Below, piece by piece: positions 22,946-31,674 of a DNA stretch of 64,000 nt; positions within the stretch are counted from its first letter, which is position 1; each line of letters opens with the position of its first letter. The notes below the pieces were generated by a model. The model was not told where the DNA came from. It searched no databases and saw only the letters and a program-made list of their open reading frames with translations. The stretch is taken from positions 1,054,001 through 1,118,000 of the forward strand of contig JAGTJL010000003.1 in the NCBI GenBank assembly GCA_020746875.1, written 5' to 3'. The translations under genes and the position numbers were made by a program. Source of the DNA: Rhexocercosporidium sp. MPI-PUGE-AT-0058 (lineage: Eukaryota; Ascomycota; Leotiomycetes; Helotiales).

Positions 22946-23150
22946 GATTGTCAGGGCAATTGGAGCTCAATTGAGCTTTTGTAGGGGAAGCTGGTCGCGG
23001 AATTGAGAATCTCGATATGTTTAGAGGTGTTGAGACCCGCCAAAATCCGATGGGCTCGCGCTAGTCTGGTGACTTTCGCCGACTCTCCGATGCGGCTATA
23101 ATTCTTGGACGACGACAAAGGTTGGGCTTCAGGAGACACTTTTTCCCAAG
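22946..23150. promoter_or_regulatory. Compact bidirectional promoter, PDX1 / mitochondrial membrane protein
   Basis: Only 275 bp separate the two divergent start codons, and 70 of these are a leader intron of the rightward gene. The roughly 205 bp in this block must therefore hold both promoters and 5' UTRs. Both products are predicted mitochondrial proteins, which suggests coregulation. No specific binding site is claimed. Confidence 0.6.
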
Positions 23151-23220
23151 GTAGGCATTGAGCCGTATGTAAATGATGTCTGGATTGATTTACTGATCTA
23201 CTGGTTTGTGTATTTTATAG
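23151..23220 (+). other. Intron directly before the start codon (5' leader)
   Basis: The segment begins GTAGGC and ends TTATAG directly before the ATG at 23221. It includes an ACTGATCTACTGG stretch suitable as a branch point. The 70-bp length fits the other introns in the window. It implies an untranslated first exon upstream in the shared promoter. Confidence 0.6.
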
Positions 23221-24195
23221 ATGTCGGCATTCTCAAGGGGCTGCCTCTTGCGGCACCAATGTGCATTCAAAACTCCCCGAACAGCTCACTTCTTCCTCTC
23301 GAAGAGCTATGAACAGCCTCGATTCTTCGCCTCTACAACTTCTATGCAAGCAACAAAGAAGTTTCGATCTTCACAACCTATAAAACAAGTTATGCCCAAG
23401 AAGAAAACTTCGAATGCATCATCCAGCCCTCCGACTCCAACCCAAGCTCCAGCCCCAATTGTACCAATCGGCTACAAGTCCTACGCCATGAGCCTAGCGG
23501 AGAAACCACACTCTACACTTCTCTACCAGGCTCCATCGCATACGGTATACATGTTGACATGCTACGGTACGGCTGGCTTCTGTTTTGCCTATGCCACAAT
23601 CAGTTTCTGGAGCAATTATCTCCTCGCGCCGCCTGATCTGCCAACTTGGGTCCCAGTCGCCTTTGGGGGTATCAGTCTCTTGATGGCATGTCTCGGAGGA
23701 TGGGTGGTTCTAGCACCCGCTGGATTGGTGAAGAGTATCGTCGCCATTCCCAGCAGTGTCAGGGTGGCCAATGGAGCACTAGCCAAGCCAGGAGGGCCGA
23801 CATTGCAGATCGAAGTCGAGTTAAAGAAGATGCTTCCAGTGCCGTTCTTCCCAAGCAGGAAATTCTACGTCAAGCCGGAGGAGATCGAGCTCTCGCATCG
23901 ATTCGTACCGGTCAACAAGAAGGTTAGTATAGAGGAAGCGAAAGAGAGGGCTATGTTGATTCGGATGGCGAGAGAACGGGAGTTACAGTATGAACGGAGT
24001 CATATCATGACCTCCCCATTCAGGAGGATGAGCCAGTTGTCATTCAAGATGTTTACTGAGTTGAAGAGAGTATGGACTAGAGATCAGATGTTGAAAATGG
24101 TCATTCACGACCGTTCCTACAAAGTAGATATCTCTGGAGGCTGGGCACTTGATGGAGGGCGAGCATTAGATCGGCTAGCTAAGATCAAGCCGTAA
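23221..24195 (+). CDS. Mitochondrial two-span membrane protein (Mrx15/TMEM223-like?)
   Basis: A single-exon frame of 324 residues. The first about 50 residues are basic and Ser/Ala-rich with few acids (RGCLLRHQCAFKTPRTAHFF), a good mitochondrial presequence. Two hydrophobic segments lie at about 108-135 (YMLTCYGTAGFCFAYATISF) and 141-170 (VPVAFGGISLLMACLGGWVV). A soluble C-terminal part follows with PFFPSRKFYVKPEEIEL and a charged helical region. Architecture and position of the two spans resemble Mrx15/TMEM223, inner-membrane proteins that bind mitochondrial ribosomes and help insert new proteins; this is a suggestion, not a secure assignment. The divergent partner is PDX1. Confidence 0.8.
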   Translation: MSAFSRGCLLRHQCAFKTPRTAHFFLSKSYEQPRFFASTTSMQATKKFRSSQPIKQVMPKKKTSNASSSPPTPTQAPAPIVPIGYKSYAMSLAEKPHSTLLYQAPSHTVYMLTCYGTAGFCFAYATISFWSNYLLAPPDLPTWVPVAFGGISLLMACLGGWVVLAPAGLVKSIVAIPSSVRVANGALAKPGGPTLQIEVELKKMLPVPFFPSRKFYVKPEEIELSHRFVPVNKKVSIEEAKERAMLIRMARERELQYERSHIMTSPFRRMSQLSFKMFTELKRVWTRDQMLKMVIHDRSYKVDISGGWALDGGRALDRLAKIKP

Positions 24196-24732
24196 CTCTA
24201 AATTTTGTACGATAGCGTATGTCTAATAATGTATGTATACACTTATGTATTACTATGGAACTCTCGCTACTATGTTTGAATAGGATGCAGATACTGCTCC
24301 AGGGCCTTCGTTGTGTCTCCACTCCTTAAATATTACCGAATCTTCTATCATTTGAAGCAACGATCGTCTGCAACACTTGCTGAGTATGATTTTCCCTATC
24401 AATATTGGCGAATCGGAGCTTACTTTGCAATATCACCGTTTGTGCATGAGGCTTTGCACGGGGCTTTCTTGCCAAGCCATAATTATCCTCAGTCTGCATT
24501 TCGGTCTGCCTCGTGGGACTTGGGAACCCCGGAGAGCCAAATATTCTGGGCGTATACTGAAGCTTCTGCCCCGTGCTCATATTTTCATCAGTCAAACATC
24601 CAGTTAAAATAGGTAGATTTGTTAGCCTAGGTACTCAGAAGATTCGGCAGTACAGTGTATCCTCCCACAGCCTTGCCGCGAAACGAAGGATAAGCCTCTT
24701 TACGATCCAACAAATTTCGTTGCTGCATCACG
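24196..24732. other. Intergenic, leader of second ankyrin gene
   Basis: I see no gene here. Short open stretches on both strands overlap and have no recognisable protein. The first about 60 bases are AT-rich 3' UTR. Confidence 0.4.
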
Positions 24733-27177
24733 ATGGATGGACTCTCAGTCGCTTCAGGTGCTATTGCCGTAGTGTCTCTTGCATTACAGATCGGAAACGG
24801 TATCAAGAAACTCTGCGACTTCTGGGACTCAGTCCAAGATAGTCCGAAGGAGATTCGAACCATCGTGAAGGACCTCAACATCATCTCGAACATCATCGAT
24901 GATATCCGCGAGGAGGCCGCTACATCGCGGCCTTACTCCAGAGCATTAACCTCGAGTCTGGCAGCTCTAGATGCATGTGCTGATAGCATCCAGACTCTTG
25001 AGGAGATGATTGCTGGTTCTCAGCCTGGTTTGGCTTCTAAGAAGTCGAAGAGGACTTGGGCTGCTGTCAGATTTGCGTGGAATGCAGACAGGTTGAGAAA
25101 ATATCAAGATGTTCTATGTCAGATGAAGATGACTCTGATATTGGCAAGGCAAAACTCGATTGAGTATGAAGATTTCTCTCTCTCTTTACTACAATACATC
25201 ACTGACGCTTACAGTCGAGCAACTATCATCCGAGATGAGACGAGGCAGCAGGATCTGGCAACGATTGCTCAAGGGGTGACGGCCCTCTTGCAACAGCGTT
25301 CACAAGCGACATCGACGGTTGCATCTACAGAGAGTCTCAATATGAACGACCATCTAAAAGTTCTGCGAGATGAATGTCGAAAGACGGCAGCGGGTATGAG
25401 CAACCCCGTAGCTCGACTGGGATTTGAGAACCTGACTCAATCGGCTTTGTCGCATGTATCAAGTGGATTTGGAGACAAGCTTCCTATGAACCAGGCGGTC
25501 GATTTGCCAGAGATCGGTGTAGCTCCCAAACTAGCCACTGCAGCGGCAAAGAAATCTGCGGCAATCCAATATCGATCTTGGATAGCATATGCGTCCATAG
25601 TCAGAAGTCCCTTCGGGAGGCTGCATATCATATCCAGACTATCAACACCAGCAGAAGGAAATGACGCGGAGGATGATGTCGAAGTGGAAGATCAATTTCA
25701 AACTAGATTAACATTTTATCCATCTCGATGGCTATTGCGTTTCGGCGTCAGCTTTGGTATACAGGTGGTATTGTCGAAGTCACTTGAAGGGCTAGACTGT
25801 AGGATCAAGTCGTATCGGGCGGTACCTGATGACGCTCTGATTTTCCAAGTGTCCGAAAGGGGTGATAATGAGGCTATTCAGAGACTATTCGATATTAAAC
25901 AGGCATCGCCTTGGGATAGGAACTCGGAAGGGTTCACCCCATTATTTGTGAGTCTCCCCAGGCTAAAGTCGGTACTTGCAATTTGAGGATGGCTGTCGTT
26001 GGGATATGCAAGAAGGGCAGAATAAATCTAACATCGTGCCCTAGTTTGCTGCTCGTGCTAGAAGATTAGACACTTGCCACCTGCTTCTCTCGCAAGGTGC
26101 GGATATAGAAGCACGAGCTACCAATTACGTCAATGGGTGGGTAATTCCAGCTGAAGTAGCAAAAATGAAAAGGTGGCTAATATATTGCACAGTTCAGTGG
26201 CATCATGGGCAAGTCTGACTTACAAAGACGAGTACAGCATGGTGAAATGCGAGGACCACATAGATATCTTGAGGCTCTTCCTCACGCAGTTCGAGTTCTC
26301 GGATACCATGAACTGTGCCGGCCTGCTAGGACTTCGCCGACTCCTCTCCACTGCCAAGTGCAGTCATGCATCTTGTCCCCATGTTCCTGGATATTCTGCC
26401 GCATTCTACTGGGCACTGCCGCTTCTCAGTGAGCTCATCGATCGCGAATGCCAAACCATGATAGAGGGCATTGCATTCATGCTTTTCCAGGCAATGTTAG
26501 CAGGTAACGTCGAATCAATAAGTATTCTGTTGCCTTTCATATTAGACATGCAGGGCCAACAAGTCCATTGGTGGCTTTCCCCTGCTCATGAACTTGTATT
26601 TCACACGTCTCGGTTCGGAATTCGAGACTCAGATCGTTACTTACTCGCTCGCGGTGACTTGGATATGCACGTTATCGCTGTTGTAGAACCTTCGTTGATA
26701 GAAGAGATCTATTTAAATTGGACTGGTGTATGTGGCCACACACCTACTTCGCTTGCGATGCGATACTCGTCGTCTTTCTTCCACTTTCGTAAACTGCTTG
26801 TGGAAGAAGGCTACGACATCGAGAAGTTCATTGGAGATGAGCTGCACACATCACCTTTAGCCGAGCAGGGTTGGACACAAGCAACACTTCATTTTCTCTT
26901 CGAGACTGTGTTTCGTCCTTTGGAAATGAAGAGGTGCAGTGCTTGTCCGAGATATGGGTTTCCGACAGATCTGGGATGGCTTTCCGCCCTCGAAGAGTTG
27001 CGATCCGGCAATACCAAGAGTGCTAGGGACATTCTTGCCTTACGAGACCAACAGCTGCTCGATCTGCCGACTCCGCAAGGGATTGTTTGTCGTTCCTGCA
27101 ATCTCGAAGCACAGAAACATGAGGACGACCACGATGTCTCTGAGGAGTATGATTCTCCGTTCCTGTTGCCGCTTTGA
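24733..27177 (+). CDS. PigL_N-type STAND/ankyrin-like protein (copy 2)
   Basis: Three exons (24733-25947, 26045-26136, 26193-27177) join in phase to 763 residues. Residues 1-190 form the PigL_N fungal N-terminal domain (MDGLSVASGAIAVVSLALQI, then KKLCDFWDSVQDSPKEI), clearly homologous to the start of the gene at 11964. Residues about 190-370 are linker with helical segments. An ankyrin-like repeat pair begins at about residue 378 (DDALIFQVSERGDNEAIQRL, then EGFTPLFFAARARRLDTCHL) and spans both introns. The last about 320 residues have isolated repeats and a Cys-containing tail (KRCSACPRYGFP near 690, and CRSCN near 745). There is no P-loop ATPase domain between N-terminus and repeats. It is probably a surveillance-type cytosolic protein; function is inferred only. 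Both introns interrupt the first recognisable repeat. Confidence 0.85.
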
Positions 27178-27235
27178 ACTTTTGATTTTGCAGATTCTCG
27201 TCGGTTTTCTCTTGAAGGTTCAACTGTGAATCCAC

Positions 27236-27616
27236 TCACAATTGGGTACAGTTGTCGCATCGCCAATGGTAACAATCGGGGCATACGTCGCCGTGAAATT
27301 CGGTATTGATTTCCCGAGTGCAATTGCCCGGTTGAACATCAGCATCACAGCTGAGAAGTGAGATATTATTGGGCCAACGCACACAGATCCACCAGTCGGC
27401 GAGGAGAGGTTCTGGCACACAACAGTTCAGGCTATTACATTGCTCGGCTAGGTGTGCTATAGCACAGCTCTTAGAGTCTTGAACAGCACCCAGCACAGGT
27501 GTCAGTTTATTGCGCCGGGGGTGTATCTCCGGTAAAAAGCGAACGGCAGCACCGCTTAAAGATACTTCAAGGGGCTCGCTAGTTTCGGCAACTTTGTGCT
27601 TCTGCTCTGAAGACAT
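27236..27616 (-). CDS. Small Cys-rich protein with C-terminal zinc-ribbon-like motif
   Basis: An intronless frame of 126 residues, starting MSSEQKHKVAETSE and ending at 27236, converging on the ankyrin gene (59 bp apart). It has eleven or more cysteines, with a terminal group VCPDCYHWRCDNCTQL that looks like a zinc ribbon (CxxC-x4-CxxC). This resembles a family of small fungal proteins with a tryptophan and Cys/His-rich C-terminus. No signal peptide. Function unknown. I believe it is real because the motif is compact and uninterrupted, but no intron or homology evidence supports it further. Confidence 0.55.
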   Translation of the reverse strand: MSSEQKHKVAETSEPLEVSLSGAAVRFLPEIHPRRNKLTPVLGAVQDSKSCAIAHLAEQCNSLNCCVPEPLLADWWICVRWPNNISLLSCDADVQPGNCTREINTEFHGDVCPDCYHWRCDNCTQL

Positions 27617-28467
27617 CTTGTCATTCTACGAGAAGTGAAAGCAAATTTGGCAGTGGTACGGACTGTTATCGAGATATTATAGCGAGCGGCAAGGTGAGGC
27701 TCTAGAATAATCACATGATAGCGAGACGTGTTGTCCTGTGATTAGCCTGATAAAATCTGGGTCTGAGCTACAACTAGTCATCGACCATGTCACAACACAG
27801 CCCAGCATACGTTCAAGGAAAACAGCAAAAGATCTGGCAGGATTTGCTCTTGAATGGACTTTTTTTTTTGGGACAGTCTTGTGCAAAGTCGAAAAAAAAA
27901 CCATATCATTTAGTTCGGAGCTTTTGAACGAAGGAATTATCTACTTTGACAAAACTGCTCGTCGTGTAACGGCGCCGTTTGCTACATCAACTCTACTGAG
28001 TGTAAGCGTATACGTCGAAAGGAATGGAAGCAGATCGTCCACATCCGTTCACCAGGAAAGTTTCAAATATTATTCATATACTTACTTCAGCGAGCAGAAA
28101 GATCCCCCTCCCCTTGGCAAAGAGACAGAAAAAGATAGAGATTGCTAAGCCCTACTTCTTCTTCTCTTTCATCCAGCATCCAAGGGCATAGCAGTCTCAA
28201 CCGAAATAGCCAAAAACAAAAACAAAACAAAAACGTATCCCATGGACTGGCAACTCGCTTGCACATTTTAGCGCTATAATTTGAAGTGGCCGCATCGAAT
28301 GCAGTTCGACTATTAAAAGAATTCTAAGAAGACCAAAATAAATTGAGGATTTAAAATAATACTTGTAGCTTTCTGGAACACTTTTTAGAAGTCGTGGTGG
28401 CTGGGTTGTGTTGTTACGAATAGGAAGGTCTCCTTTCAAATAGCGCTAAAATATGTCTATACCAGTC
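27617..28467. other. Intergenic with homopolymer runs
   Basis: No supported gene. A T10 run at about 27860 and an A9 run at about 27892 flank a short segment, and an (AAAAC)n-like stretch lies at about 28210-28233. An open stretch of about 136 codons from 27738 crosses the T and A runs and is not credible as a gene. Confidence 0.4.
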
Positions 28468-28517
28468 CATAGGATAACAGCAGGTATTCGCTAGTGATCA
28501 CCTAATTAACGACTAAT
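28468..28517 (-). pseudogene. Decayed 5S rRNA copy (3' end only)
   Basis: Read on the minus strand the sequence has TTAGGTGATCACTAGCGAAT followed by ACCTGCTGTTATCCTATGG. It aligns with the better copy at 19500-19545 over about 45 bases with several substitutions and a two-base insertion near the 3' end. The most conserved block is GCGAATACCTGCTGTT. Only the 3' third of 5S rRNA is present, so it cannot be a functional gene. Confidence 0.6.
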
Positions 28518-28822
28518 CTGGTGATCTTATATTTGTGTATAATAAAGCGGACGAGATGCCTACAGTAGTACTCCCTAATCTGTTTTCAAGGAGGTGATCG
28601 CCAAGGCATGAGAAAAGCGGTATGGTGCGAGTCGGATTCCTCCCTGCTGCCTGGCGGCATGGAGACCCCAACTCTAAAGTCAGCTGGTACTCAGCCGCAC
28701 CAGAAGGGGACTAGGTAGATACTTGAAGAATAGAACAGTTTGTGTCAATATCATTTGTACTCCAGAAAGAAAACACCGCAATATATTCCGTTCGTTCGCG
28801 AGCAGGTTGGGGGAAAAAAGCC

Positions 28823-29576
28823 ATGATTGAATCAAGAGGCGCCGATATTAAAAGCCTCCCGCACACTACTACATTTTATCCGCCTCGCCTAGGTCAACAA
28901 GTATGGTATCTACATCATTCCACGCGCGCAACCTGGCTAGGAAAACGAAATGTGCAGGTAGAAGCGTCAGACGACGCAGGCAACTTGCCATCAGAGACAT
29001 TGACTTACTCATATCAAGAGCTGCATAGCTCGGAAGTCAAAACTCAGGTGGATAGGGACGGCAGGGTTATACTGGAAGGGCGGGACGGGAAATTGTTGAG
29101 CTGGATGACGGTGACAGACTTAGGCATTGCGGATGATAGTGGTAAGTCGAAATAATTGGCGATACCATTGCTCCACCTACCTTTCTGGTTATTTTTTCTA
29201 ATTGCGTGGTTTAAAAGGTGAGATACGCCCAGATTGGCGTTCTCGGTGGATGGTGGTCTTCTTTCAATCCACATCGGTGACAGATAATTCAACAGGGATC
29301 GATGTTCTTTGCGACCGCAAGAAGGAGCTTGATCAGGAAACCGTGTACGATATTGGTATAGCTTTAGAAAGCATGGAGGGTCTACCAGAGGAATCGCGCA
29401 AAGTAGAGACATTCCGGGTCACACATGATAGTGGTAGGGACGAAGAAAGGAAACGTCGGGAGAAAGCAGAGTATAAAAATTGGGAGAAGAGAACAGGGCC
29501 AGACGTGGGTATTTCGCCAGATTTGGTATATAACGACGAAGAACAAAAAGGAGGGTCCAACTGTACTGTTCAATAA
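28823..29576 (+). CDS. Orphan two-exon gene
   Basis: Two exons (28823-29141 and 29218-29576) join in phase through a 76-bp intron with donor GTAAGT, a CTAAT branch-like site and AAAG acceptor, giving 225 residues. The start is MIESRGADIKSLPHTTTFYP. The middle has WYLHHSTRATWLGKRNVQVE and a short beta-like segment; the end is highly charged (DEERKRREKAEYKNWEKRTG). No domain, signal peptide or membrane segment is recognised. The open frame extends upstream without a clear ATG. Its position between a dead 5S fragment and a pogo transposon suggests a lineage-specific gene or a remnant; splice quality argues that it was recently functional. Confidence 0.5.
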
Positions 29577-29839
29577 CATATATTTATTAGGATAGTGCAG
29601 CTAAAACCACTATTAATACGGCTGGTTTTATTTAATGCAATCCTCCTTCCAGTCGCCAGACAGCTCGCTCACCTGCTTGCTCGACAGTCAACCTTCAACA
29701 ACACGAACTGCAGCCATCAAGAGTTAAAAGTGCCCTCTCAGACTCTACCTTCGACTCCAGTCCTGGGAGGTATATGATCCATGAGCAGTGGTTCGGCGAC
29801 GGCGGCTAATATTTCGATAGAGCAACCTAAAATACGTTA
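29577..29839. other. Left flank of pogo insertion
   Basis: A short non-coding stretch between the orphan gene and the transposon. It ends in the TA target dinucleotide at 29838-29839. Confidence 0.4.
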
Positions 29840-29887
29840 ACGTCGAGCACCCCCATTCCGCCCACCCCCCCATTCCGCCCACCTCGC
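29840..29887 (+). repeat. Left terminal inverted repeat of pogo element
   Basis: It starts ACGTCGAGCACCCCCATTCC and holds two tandem copies of a CCCCATTCCGCCCAC unit, then ends CCTCGC. It differs from the right TIR by only one C in a C-run (7 versus 8). Confidence 0.9.
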
Positions 29888-30069
29888 GTAATTCAGCACT
29901 TTCTATTCAACACTTAATAACTCTACACTACGTCAACTTCTATACAAGAAATTATAGAATCAGAATCGCCTGCTGTTTCTGATTCTACAGATACAATTTG
30001 ACGATCTCCAGCTGCAATTTAAGCCTCTTAAATAGCACGTGTTATCGCAAACTTAGAATTTAGACTAGT

Positions 30070-31524
30070 TTACACTTTCCTTCTTTTCCTCGGCTTTAAT
30101 TGCTCTAACCTCTCTTCCAACTCTCTGATTCTCATATTTGCCTTCCCTAATTCGTAATCCTTTTCATCAATTCCTTTCACAATCTTCCTAAAGAGCAAAC
30201 GTTACGTTAGAAGTTAATCATGTGATCCGCTCGCCAACGTACGGATCTGTGCATAAAGGTCTTTCCTAGCTTTAGGAGTCTGTAACTAAATGGAAGTGCT
30301 AGAAGGCTCCGGAGAAAGTATTATTACTCTCTGAGACTCTTGAAGAGCCGGTTCTGTCGATTTATTACTATTTTCTAGTAATAATAGGCTCATCAAGGGT
30401 TTAGCCATAAATACCGGCCATAATCCACTGGTTCTCCACCCAGATTTAATATTAAAAGGGGTAATAGTTTCTTAACGTGCTTTCTAGTAACAAACAAAGA
30501 AATTGCGCTTGCCAATTAGTGTGTAATCGATTAAAGAACTCAATTTGTGCAGTTCCTTTCGGTAAGCACGCTTCAAAGCAGAGAAAATTATCAAATCCAA
30601 AAGTTGCAAGACGTGTAACGTATATGCAGGCAAATATAATAAGAAGATATTGTATTCAAGGCACTTCCAAAGGAATTCCGTCGTCTCATGGCTCCCGTGG
30701 CCGTCTAAGATGAGGAGTCTTGCTGAACGATCACGTGGTTGCGTCTAAGGGATAAACACCTTCTCTAGCCATTCAAGAGCGGTTTCGTCGGTCGTCCACC
30801 CATTATCAGTTGCAGTGAAGTGCCAATTATCGAATACATCTAATTGAGACGGAAACCATTATTGCTGCACCGATTTTCCCTTATATATTATCAAAGGTTG
30901 TGTAGAAACCCCTGTTGCAGAGATACACTCAATGATTAACGTCCAAGTACGTGAGCCTGGCTATTTTCCTTGAATCTTGCGCTTTTCAGCGTGCCTTATA
31001 ACAAATCCATTCAGACCGTAGCCTTCCATAATACCGGTCTCGTCCATATTCCATCGTTGACTAGCTGGGATGGCCTTAATAGCCGGAATTTCCAATTTTT
31101 GGAACCAAGGCTTAATAACTTCGGAACAAGCGCCGTTGACACGTACAGAATCAACGTATATTTGCCTCTTCGTCTTCAGAATAGGATTCCGTGCCAAAAA
31201 CTTGTAAATCCAGTGTCTTCCGAGTGGTGAATGGTCTCCTTGAAGAGCTAGAAGCCTCTCTCCAAAAACCTTGATCTGTGCATGCGTAACTCCACGACCG
31301 AGAGACTCCTGAGTCAGAATCCAATTAGTCAATCGACTCTCCACTACCGTAGGTAGCCTTTGTAAGTGACTAGCACTTTCTCGGTGTGACAAAGTCGTTG
31401 TGTTGCGGCCACGAAGTGTAGACCTTGGAATACCCTACTCAAGCGATGCCTTTCGCAAAGACTTGCCATTTGCGATCTCTGCAAGCGCACACATGATATC
31501 GTACTCGGTATATTGAGGCTTCAT
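30070..31524 (-). pseudogene. Pogo transposase pseudogene with many in-frame stops
   Basis: From ATG at 31524 a single reading frame runs about 485 codons to a stop at 30070, without any frameshift but with about nine internal stops, for example at 31437-31435, 30963-30961, 30861-30859, 30747-30745, 30486-30484, 30474-30472 and 30288-30286. The N-terminal part matches Fot1-type transposases (a psq-like helix-turn-helix, then a CENP-B-type domain with LTNWILTQESLGRGVTHAQI). The catalytic core is visible as NMDETG, LILDGHGSH, and a late GLWPVFMAKPL block. The C-terminus is a basic coiled coil (IRELEERLEQLKPRKRRK). Most stops look like former CAG, CAA or TGG codons. The gene is dead. Confidence 0.9.
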
Positions 31525-31623
31525 GATGAGGACAAGTCGCATTCCAAATTTGAAAAGAATTGATTAAAGAATCAAGGAGTAATTAATTATTTAAGCTGGT
31601 GGGTAGATATGGCGGTGAGTTAA

Positions 31624-31672
31624 GCGAGGTGGGCGGAATGGGGGGGGTGGGCGGAATGGGGGTGCTCGACGT
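31624..31672 (-). repeat. Right terminal inverted repeat of pogo element
   Basis: Reverse complement of the left TIR with one additional C in the internal C-run. It also carries the doubled CCCCATTCCGCCCAC unit, which may be two transposase binding sites per end. Confidence 0.9.
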
Positions 31673-31674
31673 TA

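Larger units (their letters stand above)
29840..31672. mobile_element. Fot1/pogo-type DNA transposon (complete, inactive)
   Basis: The 1833-bp element is bounded by near-identical terminal inverted repeats (left 29840-29887, right 31624-31672) and flanked by TA on both sides (29838-29839 and 31673-31674), the target-site duplication of Tc1/mariner-pogo elements. It carries one transposase gene on the minus strand with an N-terminal CENP-B/Tc5-type DNA-binding part and a DDE catalytic part, now full of stops. Size, TIRs, TSD and protein all agree with the Fot1/pogo group common in ascomycetes. Confidence 0.93.
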
